Assembly (NCBI GenBank): GCA_020854975.1
Contig: JAHKLQ010000218.1
Location: forward strand, 1-30,063
Direction of reading: 5' to 3'
Length of the DNA: 30,063 nucleotides
Origin: Methanobacterium sp.
Lineage (GTDB): Archaea; Methanobacteriota; Methanobacteria; Methanobacteriales; Methanobacteriaceae
The translations under genes were made by a program, and so were the position numbers. The stretch's first letter is position 1. Each line of letters starts with the position of its first letter. Under the pieces are notes generated by a model. That model was given only the letters and a program-made list of their open reading frames with translations. It did no database searches and was not told the origin of the DNA. Shown here piece after piece: positions 8,021 to 22,711 of the stretch.

Positions 8021-8081
8021 AAGCCAATGATGAACCCTATGAGCTCTGAAACCGTGATGACTGATGGGCGAGCTGAGGCTT
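8021..8081 (+). ncRNA. C/D box small RNA (2'-O-methylation guide)
   Basis: All four boxes are present with canonical archaeal spacing. The order is C box ATGATGA (8027-8033), 12-nt guide ACCCTATGAGCT (8034-8045), D' box CTGA (8046-8049), 4-nt spacer, C' box GTGATGA (8054-8060), 12-nt guide CTGATGGGCGAG (8061-8072) and D box CTGA (8073-8076). The ends pair as AAGCC (8021-8025) with GGCTT (8077-8081), bringing C and D together as a kink-turn. Such RNAs bind L7Ae, Nop5 and fibrillarin and direct methylation opposite the fifth guide nucleotide upstream of D or D'. The predicted sites are the fifth base of AGCUCAUAGGGU and of CUCGCCCAUCAG, both C. The second target resembles, from memory, the 23S rRNA segment just 3' of the A-loop, allowing a G-U pair and a terminal mismatch; this is unverified. 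It lies alone in a 368-bp gap. Confidence 0.88.
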
Positions 8082-8228
8082 ATTTCACAATTTTATTTCA
8101 AGCCCATTCTAGATAACAGAAAAATATTTTGTTCAAATCTTCCAAATTTCATTAATCTTCCAATTTTTTGTAAAATCAGACCTACTAAAAACAAATTTCT
8201 TCTTTAATTTTAATAATTCCAATGAAAA
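8082..8228. other. Remainder of the 7861-8228 gap
   Basis: AT-rich DNA between the sRNA and the 3' end of the minus-strand cobalamin gene. No further feature seen. Confidence 0.4.
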
Positions 8229-9044
8229 TTATTCTAGAACTTTATCACACAGTACCTTAACATCATCAAAAACTAATTTTCCCTGAAGTTCAGCAATTTC
8301 TGGTCTCATCACCACAATAACAGGTATATTCAAATCAAGTGATGCCTGTATCTTGGACATGGTTCCTCCACTCTGTCCACTTTCCTTGGTTAACACCACT
8401 TTTATCTGGAATTCTTTCATCAGAACACCATTAAATTCTGGAGAGAATGTTCCTTCCATGGCCACAATGTTATAGTGAGGTATACCCAGTTCAAGACACT
8501 TTTTAATGGAGTAAACCATGGGAAGGACTCTGGCCACAATTTTGTCTGGTGAAATTGTTGAGGTGAGATAATGGAGAGTGTTCACCCCGGCCAGGTGTAA
8601 AACTTTATTCCTTGAATGATTTTCTTCCTCTGAAAAATCATCATTCTGATTTTGATTAAGGATCCCTTTAACAGTAACTGCAGCATCTTTGAAGGATTTA
8701 ACTGGATAAATGAGTCCATTATCTGGAATTTCAGTAGAAGGTCTTTCAAAACGTGCATAAGTCACTCTTAAAGTTTCCGATGCTAATATGGCATTTCGAG
8801 TGGCTGCAGAAGCAAAGGGATGGGTGGCATCAATTAAAAGTTCAACCTGGTTATCATTCATTATTTCTGCCAGTTCTTCTGAATTGAAACGTCCTTCCAG
8901 AACTCCATCTGCACCAGAAGATCTGGCTAGTTCTGTTCCATGGTTGGTGGTGGCCGTGGCCATGATATTAACATTTTTTCTGGATGAAAGTTCTTTGATA
9001 ATCTTTCTGGCGTCACTGGTTCCAGCCATTACCAAAATATTCAT
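8229..9044 (-). CDS. cbiJ: Cobalt-precorrin-6A reductase (CobK/CbiJ family)
   Basis: 271 residues. It reduces precorrin-6A (or its cobalt form) to the dihydro form with NAD(P)H during corrin-ring synthesis; methanogens need corrinoids for methyl transfer. The N terminus MNILVMAGTSDARKII is the nucleotide-binding start. IDATHPFASAATRNA carries the family hallmark DATHPFA. LTKESGQSGGTMSKI is the second conserved block near the C terminus, followed by the usual VVMRPE strand. The length is normal apart from a poorly conserved Asn/Glu-rich insert around residues 130-145. The ATG start has GAGG 10 nt upstream. No other cobalamin gene is in the window, so it appears scattered rather than in a cob operon. 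Confidence 0.9.
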   Translation of the reverse strand: MNILVMAGTSDARKIIKELSSRKNVNIMATATTNHGTELARSSGADGVLEGRFNSEELAEIMNDNQVELLIDATHPFASAATRNAILASETLRVTYARFERPSTEIPDNGLIYPVKSFKDAAVTVKGILNQNQNDDFSEEENHSRNKVLHLAGVNTLHYLTSTISPDKIVARVLPMVYSIKKCLELGIPHYNIVAMEGTFSPEFNGVLMKEFQIKVVLTKESGQSGGTMSKIQASLDLNIPVIVVMRPEIAELQGKLVFDDVKVLCDKVLE

Positions 9045-9161
9045 TTAATACAACCTCATTTTACCTAATTTTATGAATAAATCATACATAACTTATTCAT
9101 TATTTGACCTATTCATTACTTAGATTCCATTTTAATTAATGATTCACTTGATAAAAGTGAT

Positions 9162-11687
<2,526 letters not shown>

Positions 11688-11849
11688 GCTTAATGCACCT
11701 AAAAAACTTGATAGTTGAAACAAATTAGAATTTTATGATTTTCCAATTTTATTACTTTTTCAAATTTAACACCATGTTAATACAATTTTGATTTATTTTA
11801 TATCTTATCTTGTTGATAAAAACATTTTCTAAGAATTATTCTAAAAAAC

Positions 11850-12239
<390 letters not shown>

Positions 12240-12280
12240 TTTTATCACTTGCGAGATATCCCTTAAGAGATGGAGAAATC

Positions 12281-12784
12281 ATGATAATAAGAGAATTCAA
12301 ACGTCCAGACTTGAAAAGAGTGCTGGAAATTGAATTGGCATCCTTCGATGATCCTTATCCTGCCCATGTTTTGGTTGATATTTACAACTTAGGGGCTGGT
12401 TTTCTGGTTGCCCAGCAAGATAATATTGTTGTAGGGTATATTATATTTTGGATCAGATTTGAGGATGATGGTCATATTATATCCATAGCTGTGGATAGAA
12501 AGTATCATAGAAAGAAAATTGGAACACAACTTGTGGAAACTGCACTTGAAATCTTTAAAAAATATAACGTGAACAGAATACGCCTGGAAGTAAGGAAAGG
12601 CAACCGTAAAGCTCGTAAATTTTATCAAAAATTAGGGTTTGCTGAGAAAACATCCTTAATTGATTATTATGAAGATGGAGAGGATGCAGTGATTATGGAA
12701 CGGTTTCTGAATGAAGGTACTGAGTCTTCAACATTTGAAAAACTTTCTGATGAGGAAATAAATACCGAAAAATCTGATTCATAA
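12281..12784 (+). CDS. rimI: GNAT-family N-acetyltransferase, RimI-like
   Basis: 167 residues, of which about 145 form a GNAT domain; the rest is a Ser/Glu/Asp-rich tail. Transfers acetyl from acetyl-CoA to a protein N terminus; archaeal RimI homologues act on nascent chains or on ribosomal proteins. Motifs: MIIREFKRPDLKRVLEIE (strand 1/helix 1), GYIIFWIRFEDDGHIISIAV (strand 4), the acetyl-CoA loop RKYHRKKIGTQLVETAL (R/Q-x-x-G-x-G/A region), then LEVRKGNRKARKFYQKLGF, the signature N-x-x-A-x-x-F-Y-x-x-x-G-F. GGAG lies 6 nt before the ATG. Divergent to the UPF0146 gene. Exact substrate uncertain. Confidence 0.88.
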   Translation: MIIREFKRPDLKRVLEIELASFDDPYPAHVLVDIYNLGAGFLVAQQDNIVVGYIIFWIRFEDDGHIISIAVDRKYHRKKIGTQLVETALEIFKKYNVNRIRLEVRKGNRKARKFYQKLGFAEKTSLIDYYEDGEDAVIMERFLNEGTESSTFEKLSDEEINTEKSDS

Positions 12785-12958
12785 AGAACAAATCATGTTC
12801 ACAAAATTAAATTAAAAATAAATGAGCAATTTACCCAAAACAAGAATTTATGAAAAGGGACCTATGAATTATAATTTAAAATTTATTCAATAAGTTATAA
12901 TTATACAGATGAACGATTAAATAAATAGAATAAATCAAAAGAATACACCGTGACTAAC

Positions 12959-12979
12959 TAGATGGTTAACTTCCATCTA
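12959..12979 (+). promoter_or_regulatory. Operator-like inverted repeat upstream of carA
   Basis: TAGATGG (12959-12965) and CCATCTA (12973-12979) form a perfect 7-bp inverted repeat around a 7-bp centre. No T-run follows, so it is not an obvious terminator. The size suits a dimeric repressor site. It lies about 200 bp upstream of the carA start codon. Confidence 0.4.
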
Positions 12980-13021
12980 AATCAACCCCCCATTAGATTC
13001 AGTATTTATCCATATAATGAT

Positions 13022-13082
13022 GATTGGATTATATTAAGTTAAAAATAAATCTTAATCCACATCTAATTAGTTCAATCCAATC
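13022..13082 (+). promoter_or_regulatory. Large inverted repeat upstream of carA
   Basis: GATTGGATT (13022-13030) is complementary to AATCCAATC (13074-13082), and ATTAAG (13033-13038) to CTTAAT (13051-13056). ATTAGAT (12992-12998) could instead pair with ATCTAAT (13061-13067) inside the loop. AT-rich DNA makes such pairs by chance, but the 9-bp outer arm is notable. Confidence 0.4.
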
Positions 13083-13179
13083 TTATCACTTTTTAATTTA
13101 ATAAAATAACAAGAATATAACCCCCTACTGTAAAGATAAAAAAAAATTAGTGCTTGATAATTACAATGATGGTGATTAA

Positions 13180-14262
13180 ATGAAAGAAGAAGCTAAATTA
13201 GCTTTAGAGGACGGTACCTTACTTAAAGGAGAAGTATTTGGTTCTCACACAATTAAAACTGGAGAAGTAGTATTTGCCACTGGAATGACAGGTTATGTGG
13301 AATCTCTTACTGATCCCTCTTATAAAGGTCAGATCCTGATGTCAACCTATCCTCTGCAGGGAAATTATGGTGTTTCAGAGGAGTGGTTCCAGTCCAATGG
13401 AATAAAAGCAGAAGGATTTATAGTTAGGGAAGCGAATCCATATCCCTCCCACAGCCTCGCTGAAAAGAACTTATCAGACTTTTTAGCAGAATATAAGATC
13501 CCAGGAATCAGTGGAATTGACACCCGTTCACTCACCCTTAAAATCAGAAAACATGGAACTATGAAGGGTGCTCTGGCTACTGAAGAAATTGAAGATGGAG
13601 AACTCCTGGCCATGGCCCGAGATCAACCTGGAATTGAGGATATTGACCTGGTAAATAAGGTATCAGTGACTGAACCCCAGATATTGGGGGAAGAATACAA
13701 AGAACGGGCTGTTGTTCTGGATTGTGGGATTAAAAATAACAGTATAAAAGCACTTTTGAAAAGGAAGATTGGTGTGGTTATCTTACCATATCATAGCTCA
13801 CCTCAGGAAATTCTTGACTATGAACCCGGTGCCCTTCTGGTTTCAAGTGGCCCAGGAGATCCTACCCGGGTAAAAGAAAGTATCCAAACCGTGAGGAAAC
13901 TTGCTGAGAGACTTCCTATCTTTGGTATATGTTTAGGGCAGCAGATCATCTCTTTGGCATTTGGAGCCAAGATTTATAAAATGAAATTCGGCCACCGAGG
14001 TATAAATCAACCTGTTAAGGATCTTAAAACAGGTAAAGTTTCCATAACCTCCCAAAATCATGGTTTTACCATTGATCCTGCATCTTGTGAAGATCTGCCC
14101 ATTAAAGTAACCCAGATTAACCTCAACGATGGGTCAGTGGAAGGGATAGAACATCAGGAACTCCCAATCTCCAGTGTGCAGTACCATCCTGAAGCCGGGC
14201 CTGGACCTCATGATACGGATTACTACTTCGACAATTTTATGGAAAACCTTAAAAAATATTGA
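13180..14262 (+). CDS. carA: Carbamoyl-phosphate synthase small subunit (glutaminase)
   Basis: 360 residues, normal length. Hydrolyses glutamine and passes ammonia to CarB for carbamoyl phosphate, the precursor of pyrimidines and arginine. The N-terminal CPSase small-chain domain (about 1-135) contains [14 protein letters not shown] and the [20 protein letters not shown] block. The class I glutamine amidotransferase domain (about 175-355) has the nucleophile in FGICLGQQ (Cys251), and [12 protein letters not shown] gives His336 and Glu338 of the triad. The SSGPGDP oxyanion-region motif is present. GGTGA precedes the ATG by 4 nt. carB follows after 92 bp in the same direction, so the two probably form an operon. 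Confidence 0.97.
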   Translation: MKEEAKLALEDGTLLKGEVFGSHTIKTGEVVFATGMTGYVESLTDPSYKGQILMSTYPLQGNYGVSEEWFQSNGIKAEGFIVREANPYPSHSLAEKNLSDFLAEYKIPGISGIDTRSLTLKIRKHGTMKGALATEEIEDGELLAMARDQPGIEDIDLVNKVSVTEPQILGEEYKERAVVLDCGIKNNSIKALLKRKIGVVILPYHSSPQEILDYEPGALLVSSGPGDPTRVKESIQTVRKLAERLPIFGICLGQQIISLAFGAKIYKMKFGHRGINQPVKDLKTGKVSITSQNHGFTIDPASCEDLPIKVTQINLNDGSVEGIEHQELPISSVQYHPEAGPGPHDTDYYFDNFMENLKKY

Positions 14263-14354
14263 ATTACTCATTAAATAATTAAATAATTACCAGAATCAAT
14301 TAATTGAATGAAATAAGTATTATTAAAGTTATTAGATGATAAAGAGGATTAGAA

Positions 14355-17549
<3,195 letters not shown>

Positions 17550-17732
17550 GATTATCATTAAATAATCCCCAAAATCAAATAATCTTAATATTTTTTCTTT
17601 AGTCCTCTTCTACTCCTTATTGATCTTAATTTAAAATTTTAAATGTGGAATTTTAGATATGATTAGATATAAGATTTTCAGAAATAAAAATACTCAAAGG
17701 ATAAATATCTAAGGAAACATACTCTTTTTTGT

Positions 17733-18935
17733 ATGATTAACATCACCAATGGATTGGTACTTTATGGGCCAGAAATGGAGCCAATCCGAGCCAATATCTT
17801 AATAGAAGATGATATAATTGTGGAAATTTCACCTCACGCGTCTGGAGGGTGCAAAATAGATGCTAAGGGATGTATTGTTTCCCCTTCATTGATAAACAGT
17901 CATGTGCACTTAGGTGACTCTGTGGTTAAGGATATTGGTGATGGAAAATCCATTGAAGATATTGTAAAACCACCGCACGGCCTGAAACATAGACTTCTTT
18001 CTGAAGCGGATAATGGGGATGTTGTTGCTTCCATGCGAAGTTCTCTCCTGGAAATGTTGGAGAGTGGAACCACCACCCTGGTTGATTTCAGGGAAGGAGG
18101 ACTTGAAGGTATTTCTTTGATTGAAGAGGCTGGTAAAGGCTTACCTATTAAAAAAATTGTTTTAGGACGTCATGATTCATTTTTAGAACCTTTTTCTTTC
18201 CCATCTTTTTCCAATGATTCCCATGATCCGAATTCTGATTTTGAAGATGAAATAAGGGGAGCTACACTGAAAATCATTAAATCAGCAGATGGAGTTGGAT
18301 TGAGTGGTTTTGGTGAGATAAGTGATGAAGTGGTGCAAATCATAACTGAAACCTGTGCCTTGAAGGGTAAAATATCTGCAATTCATGCTGCCGAATATAA
18401 AGAAGTGCAGAAAAACTCACTTAACGTTACTGGCAAAACAGAAGTAGAAAGGGCATTGGAAACTGGTTTTGATCTTCTGATCCATGTTACCTCCCCTCTA
18501 AATTCAGATCTGGATCTTTTGAAAGATAAAGGCGTATCTGTGGTTTGCTGTCCGCGTTCCAATGGTGCGCTTTCTGTGGGGATACCTCCTATTAAAGAGA
18601 TGTGGGATAAAGGAATTAACCTTCTTCTGGGAACAGATAACCTAATGTTCAATTCACCGAACATGTTCAGAGAGATGGAATATGCTTTGAAAGTTACCAG
18701 AGGCTATTATAAGGATTATTTTCCTCCGGTGGAGATCTTGAAGATGGCTACGGTTAATGCGGGTAAAGCATTGCATATGAACACAGGATGTATTGAAGAA
18801 GGTAAACAGGCAGATATCATGGTTGCAGAACAACTATCAAGAGACCCTGTATTATCTTTGATTAACCGTACTGAACCTAAAAATATAATAACTATGATAA
18901 CTGATGGTATTCAAATTAAAAATAGATTATTATAA
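17733..18935 (+). CDS. Metal-dependent amidohydrolase family protein
   Basis: 400 residues, TIM-barrel amidohydrolase of the TRZ/ATZ (cytosine deaminase/chlorohydrolase-like) group. A beta-sandwich start ([20 protein letters not shown]) precedes the metal ligands: His57 and His59 in INSHVHLGD, His218 in SAIHAAE, His251 in LLIHVTS and Asp302 in LLGTDNLMF. The ending [12 protein letters not shown] then [11 protein letters not shown] is the usual return to the sandwich domain. All residues for a mononuclear metal deaminase or hydrolase are present, but the substrate cannot be deduced; it is shorter and distinct from the methanogen DadD-type deoxyadenosine deaminases. No ribosome-binding site precedes the ATG, so leaderless translation is possible. 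It lies 183 bp after carB and 76 bp before serS. Confidence 0.85.
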   Translation: MINITNGLVLYGPEMEPIRANILIEDDIIVEISPHASGGCKIDAKGCIVSPSLINSHVHLGDSVVKDIGDGKSIEDIVKPPHGLKHRLLSEADNGDVVASMRSSLLEMLESGTTTLVDFREGGLEGISLIEEAGKGLPIKKIVLGRHDSFLEPFSFPSFSNDSHDPNSDFEDEIRGATLKIIKSADGVGLSGFGEISDEVVQIITETCALKGKISAIHAAEYKEVQKNSLNVTGKTEVERALETGFDLLIHVTSPLNSDLDLLKDKGVSVVCCPRSNGALSVGIPPIKEMWDKGINLLLGTDNLMFNSPNMFREMEYALKVTRGYYKDYFPPVEILKMATVNAGKALHMNTGCIEEGKQADIMVAEQLSRDPVLSLINRTEPKNIITMITDGIQIKNRLL

Positions 18936-19011
18936 AATAGAAGTTATAGAATAGAAAATTTAATAATAAAGGATTTACAATTAGAGAATTTAAGAATAAT
19001 AGAGGATTTAA

Positions 19012-20298
19012 ATGATTGATATTAAACTATTTCGAGAGAACCCGGAGTTAATCCGAGAATCTGAGAGGAAACGTTTTCGAAGCACTGCTAATGTTGATCA
19101 AGTTATTAAATATGATAACCAGTGGCGTGAATCAGTTAAACAGTTGAATTCTCTTCGGCAAAAACGGAACATCCTTTCAAAATCATTTAAGGATGCTAAG
19201 GATAAAGGGAAAGAGGAATTTGAAAAGATTATAACTGAATCCAAAAATTTAGGTAAACAGATTAGCATTTTAGAACCTCAAATTCAGGAATTCCTTAAAA
19301 AAAGAGAGGATTATCGTTATAAAATTGGGAACCTGTTGGATGAGTCTGTGCCTTTATCTGAAAGTGAAGATGATAATTTAATCCTTCGCGAAGTGGGCAA
19401 ACTGCCTTCTTTTGATTATAAACCATGTAGTCATGTAAATTTAATTCATAGTGTTGATGGAGTTAACTTAGATAAGGCTTCTCAAATTGCAGGTTCACGC
19501 GCTTATTATCTTAAAGCGGATCTTGTTTACCTGAATATGGCTCTTATGAAATTCGCTCTTGATGTGCTGGTGGAGCGTGGTTTTACTCCATTTCAAACCC
19601 CTTTCTTCCTTAAACAGGAAGTTTTAAAAGAAGCAGCTGAACTGGCTGATTTTGAGGAAATGCTTTACAAAATAGATGGTGAGGACCTGTTCTTGATTGC
19701 TACCTCTGAGCAAACCCTGGCTGCTCTTCATCGTGACGAAATTCTTAATGAAAAACAGTTACCTCTTAAATACTGTGGAGTTTCTTCTTGTTTCCGTCGG
19801 GAGGCAGGATCCCATGGGAAGGATACCCTGGGTATTTTCAGAGTGCACCAATTTGAGAAAGTGGAACAATTCATATTCTGTAAGGCCGAAGAATCAAAGG
19901 ATATCCATGAAGAACTGATTCAAAATGCAGAAGTGATCTACCAAAAATTGAAAATTCCTTACAGAGTGGTTTCAATTGTTTCCTCCGCACTAAACGATAA
20001 TGCTTCCCTAAAATATGATCTGGAAGCTTGGTTCCCTGGATCGAATACTTATCGTGAACTAGTTTCCTGCACCAACTGTTTGGATTATCAGGCACATAAA
20101 CTGAATACCCGTTATGGTGTTCATGGTGATTCTGAATCTAAAAAGTTCTGTCATACCTTAAACAGTACTGCTATTGCAACTGAACGTACTATTTGTTGCA
20201 TACTTGAAAATTATCAAGAACCAGATGGTACAGTTAGGGTTCCTGAAGTTCTAGTTCCCTATATGAATGGTAAAACTGTTATGGGGAAATGGGAATAA
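19012..20298 (+). CDS. serS: Seryl-tRNA synthetase, type 1 (canonical)
   Basis: 428 residues. Charges tRNA-Ser with serine. Residues 1-110 form the long antiparallel coiled-coil arm that grips the tRNA variable loop (MIDIKLFRENPELIRESERK onward, with LNSLRQKRNILSKSFKDAKD). The class II catalytic core follows: the T-S-E block LIATSEQTLAA; motif 2 FRREAGSHGKDTLGIFRVHQ; LVSCTNCLDYQA; and motif 3 LNSTAIATERTICCILENYQ. This is the common bacterial/archaeal form, not the zinc-dependent type 2 enzyme found in several methanogens, including Methanothermobacter. GAGG lies before the ATG, and the 5' flank contains a diverged 33-nt tandem copy of the same sequence. No sign of truncation. Confidence 0.95.
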   Translation: MIDIKLFRENPELIRESERKRFRSTANVDQVIKYDNQWRESVKQLNSLRQKRNILSKSFKDAKDKGKEEFEKIITESKNLGKQISILEPQIQEFLKKREDYRYKIGNLLDESVPLSESEDDNLILREVGKLPSFDYKPCSHVNLIHSVDGVNLDKASQIAGSRAYYLKADLVYLNMALMKFALDVLVERGFTPFQTPFFLKQEVLKEAAELADFEEMLYKIDGEDLFLIATSEQTLAALHRDEILNEKQLPLKYCGVSSCFRREAGSHGKDTLGIFRVHQFEKVEQFIFCKAEESKDIHEELIQNAEVIYQKLKIPYRVVSIVSSALNDNASLKYDLEAWFPGSNTYRELVSCTNCLDYQAHKLNTRYGVHGDSESKKFCHTLNSTAIATERTICCILENYQEPDGTVRVPEVLVPYMNGKTVMGKWE

Positions 20299-20495
20299 AA
20301 TAGAATATTTGGTTGAATAAAGTTATTGTGGAGTAAAAGGCTGTGCCAAATAATTGTGTGATTTCTTACTATCTAGAAAAAAGGAAATGAGAATAATACT
20401 CAAATATCCTTTTTGGGAAAATATCCATAAACTGTTTAATCGAAAAACATAATAGGTCTCGTGACAGATGGTAAATTATATCTAAGGTGAAACTC

Positions 20496-20945
20496 ATGTA
20501 CCAAAAAATATTATTGCCCACAGATGGTTCAAAATTCGCTGAAAACGCAGCTAAACATGCCATCTGGATAGCAAGCAGAAGCGGCGCCGAAATCATTGTT
20601 TTGAATGTTATTGAAACATCTTCATTAGTGGGACTCCCTGCAGAAGACCTCATAGTAAGAATCAAAGAAATGTTAAAGGAAGAAGGTCGAAGATCACTGG
20701 AAAGAATCTCAGAAATGGTAACAGAGAGTGAAGAAGAAGCTAAAATGGTAAAAGACATTAAAGTAACTCTTAAAACTGAAGAAGGATCCCCTGGGGACTC
20801 CATTCTCAAAACTATTGCCAATGAAAATGTGGATTTGGTGGTAATGGGAACCTCAGGAAAACATGGTTTAGACAGATTTTTACTGGGCAGCGTAACCGAA
20901 AAAGTTGTTAGATCTGCAAAATGCCCTGTTTTAGCCGTTCACTGA
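20496..20945 (+). CDS. Universal stress protein, UspA family
   Basis: 149 residues, one Usp domain. Start [20 protein letters not shown] is typical. The ATP-binding loop near the C terminus reads [15 protein letters not shown], matching G-x2-G-x9-G-S exactly, and [16 protein letters not shown] is the standard ending. It is therefore of the nucleotide-binding subgroup. The ATG at 20496 is preferred over a GTG at 20487 because AGGTGA lies 5 nt before it. A four-CBS protein gene follows 57 bp downstream in the same direction; both bind adenine nucleotides, suggesting a joint energy- or stress-sensing role (inference). Confidence 0.92.
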   Translation: MYQKILLPTDGSKFAENAAKHAIWIASRSGAEIIVLNVIETSSLVGLPAEDLIVRIKEMLKEEGRRSLERISEMVTESEEEAKMVKDIKVTLKTEEGSPGDSILKTIANENVDLVVMGTSGKHGLDRFLLGSVTEKVVRSAKCPVLAVH

Positions 20946-21002
20946 ATAAAAAATCTTTTTTCTGAATATTTTTTTTAGTTGCAGCTTATGGCTGGTGAGA
21001 TA

Positions 21003-21839
21003 ATGCAAATAAAAGACATAATGTCAGAGGAAATACACTACATCCCAGTTCCTGGAAACCGTGGAAATGCACTGGAGCTCATGCGAGAAAATAATGTATC
21101 AGGATTACCCGTAGTAAAAAAAGGCACTAAAAAGTTGGTAGGTATCCTCACCAGAACTGATCTGGTGGAAAATCCCGACGAAGAACAGATTGCCCTTATA
21201 ATGACCCGGGATATGATAACTGTTGGTCCTGACGATGATATAAAGGATGCTGCCAAGAAAATGGCAGAAAATGACATCCGTAGAGTTCCGGTTGTGGATG
21301 GTGAAGAATTAGTAGGTTTGGTAACTGCATCAGATCTCATTAACAAGGCCCTGTGGAAGATGGAAATCAATGATCCTGCAGAAAATTACATGCTTCGCAA
21401 TGTACCTACAACTTGGGAGAGAACACCTCTTAAAGTGGCCTTCGAAATAATGCGTTACTTCAACCTTAAAGTACTTCTGGCCTTGAATAACGAAGGAAAA
21501 GCATCGGGAATACTCACTGAAACCGATTTCCTAGATGAAAGTGAAGTAGTATCTGAACAGACCGTACATAACACTTCTGTCGGTACAGAAGGAGATAAAT
21601 GGTCATGGGACAGTAAAAACGTTCTTTATGTTATTAAAAACCATTTACAGTTCTCTGACAAAGAAGTGCGAGACGTGGCAACTACTGACTTAGCTATTGT
21701 CACTACCAAAACCGCGGTTAAAGATTGTGCCAATAAAATGAGGCAAAGAAATATTGAACAAATGCCTGTAATTGATGTGGAAGGAGAGTTAGTTGGATTA
21801 GTAAGAGCTGGTGATCTGATTAAATCCATAATTGATTAA
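21003..21839 (+). CDS. Four-CBS-domain protein
   Basis: 278 residues made almost wholly of four CBS motifs, forming two Bateman modules. CBS1 is about 1-55 ([14 protein letters not shown], then [20 protein letters not shown]). CBS2 is about 62-115 ([20 protein letters not shown], then [20 protein letters not shown]). CBS3 is about 128-180 ([20 protein letters not shown], more diverged). CBS4 is about 222-278 ([20 protein letters not shown], then [20 protein letters not shown]). Such proteins bind adenosine ligands (AMP, ATP, SAM) and act as regulators or sensors. No attached enzyme or DNA-binding domain is seen. ATG at 21003 is chosen for GGTGAG 4 nt upstream; in-frame starts at 20988 (ATG) and 20979 (TTG) are less well placed. 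Confidence 0.88.
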   Translation: MQIKDIMSEEIHYIPVPGNRGNALELMRENNVSGLPVVKKGTKKLVGILTRTDLVENPDEEQIALIMTRDMITVGPDDDIKDAAKKMAENDIRRVPVVDGEELVGLVTASDLINKALWKMEINDPAENYMLRNVPTTWERTPLKVAFEIMRYFNLKVLLALNNEGKASGILTETDFLDESEVVSEQTVHNTSVGTEGDKWSWDSKNVLYVIKNHLQFSDKEVRDVATTDLAIVTTKTAVKDCANKMRQRNIEQMPVIDVEGELVGLVRAGDLIKSIID

Positions 21840-22066
21840 CTGCAGTCCCCTTGAACCAAATTTTAATATAATATCATCCAAAATCATCCTAAATATCCAA
21901 AATCACTCCGAAAAATCATCAGATATATGATTTAATTCAATTCATCAATCAATATTAGAATTTAATTTATACTAAATTTAGGATGATGCAATAACCTGGA
22001 TTGATAATAAATAAACTAATTTATAAACTAATTAAAAAATTAAAAAAATTTTTATTAATGATTAAA

Positions 22067-22555
22067 ATGTCTGAAACAACTCCCCATGAAACTGAAGAAA
22101 ACCTCACTGAAAACAATGCGAATGAAGAAATTCCCATTGCTAAACCAATTATTAAGATAAAAACTGATCCTGAAATCATCCGTATTGTGGGCAAAAAAGG
22201 AGGAAATGTGGTTCTGCATGATATTAATCTCCAATTCATTATGGCCACTCTCTGGTGGGAAGGAACACCCCAACTGGAAACATTCTTCAATATACTGGAA
22301 CTAACCATTAAAAGAGCCCTGCAAGAGGTTCATCCCCATAATGAAATGGTTTTAGATTATACCTACACTGCCAATGACACCCTGAATGATGCATCTGAAA
22401 TCCTAGTAGAAATTGTAAACATAGAATCAGATGGAGAAGCCGTGGAAGTTGAAGGGGATATTATAGTTCTTTCAGGTAAGGATGATAGAGGTTTTTTCAA
22501 AAAACTCACTGCATTTCGACGAAAAACTACAGAATCCGTGCACAGGGAACTCTAA
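22067..22555 (+). CDS. Conserved-looking hypothetical protein, 162 residues
   Basis: I do not recognise the family. The first 30 residues are acidic and low in complexity ([20 protein letters not shown]). The remainder looks like a compact alpha/beta domain: [40 protein letters not shown], a long helix, then [20 protein letters not shown] and [20 protein letters not shown]. No membrane helix or signal. There is no ribosome-binding site before either candidate ATG (22058 or 22067), so it may be leaderless. It closes the plus-strand run and converges with larE. Confidence 0.65.
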   Translation: MSETTPHETEENLTENNANEEIPIAKPIIKIKTDPEIIRIVGKKGGNVVLHDINLQFIMATLWWEGTPQLETFFNILELTIKRALQEVHPHNEMVLDYTYTANDTLNDASEILVEIVNIESDGEAVEVEGDIIVLSGKDDRGFFKKLTAFRRKTTESVHREL

Positions 22556-22599
22556 AAAACTGTTAATAATCAAATTTTAAAAAACCTTTTAAAAAAGAA

Positions 22600-22625
22600 C
22601 GATTTTAAAAAAAACATTTTTTTAT
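22600..22625. terminator. T/A-rich terminator between convergent genes
   Basis: An A-run (TTTTAAAAAAAAC) followed immediately by a T-run (ATTTTTTTATCC) gives T-tracts in both directions between 22555 and 22712. Confidence 0.45.
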
Positions 22626-22711
22626 CCTTTTAATTTCAAATATTTCTTTTATATTCAAATTATAATTAATTCAAAGATAATTCAAAGGAAAAATTGAAAT
22701 TTGCTTTAAAT

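Larger units (their letters stand above)
12785..13179 (+). promoter_or_regulatory. rimI-carA gap with palindromes
   Basis: 395 bp without a gene, upstream of carA. Two structured elements stand out and are listed separately. AT-rich sequence at 13088-13120 probably holds the carA promoter (TTTAATAAAA- and AATATAA-like), which would give a short leader. carA has GGTGA 4 nt before its ATG. Confidence 0.45.

Noticed and set aside
8130..8145. tRNA T-loop-like gttcaaatc
   Set aside because: No acceptor stem, anticodon arm or other tRNA parts around it.
20369..20821. 150-codon minus-strand ORF overlapping the usp gene
   Set aside because: Antisense of the UspA coding region; Usp motifs are clear on the plus strand.
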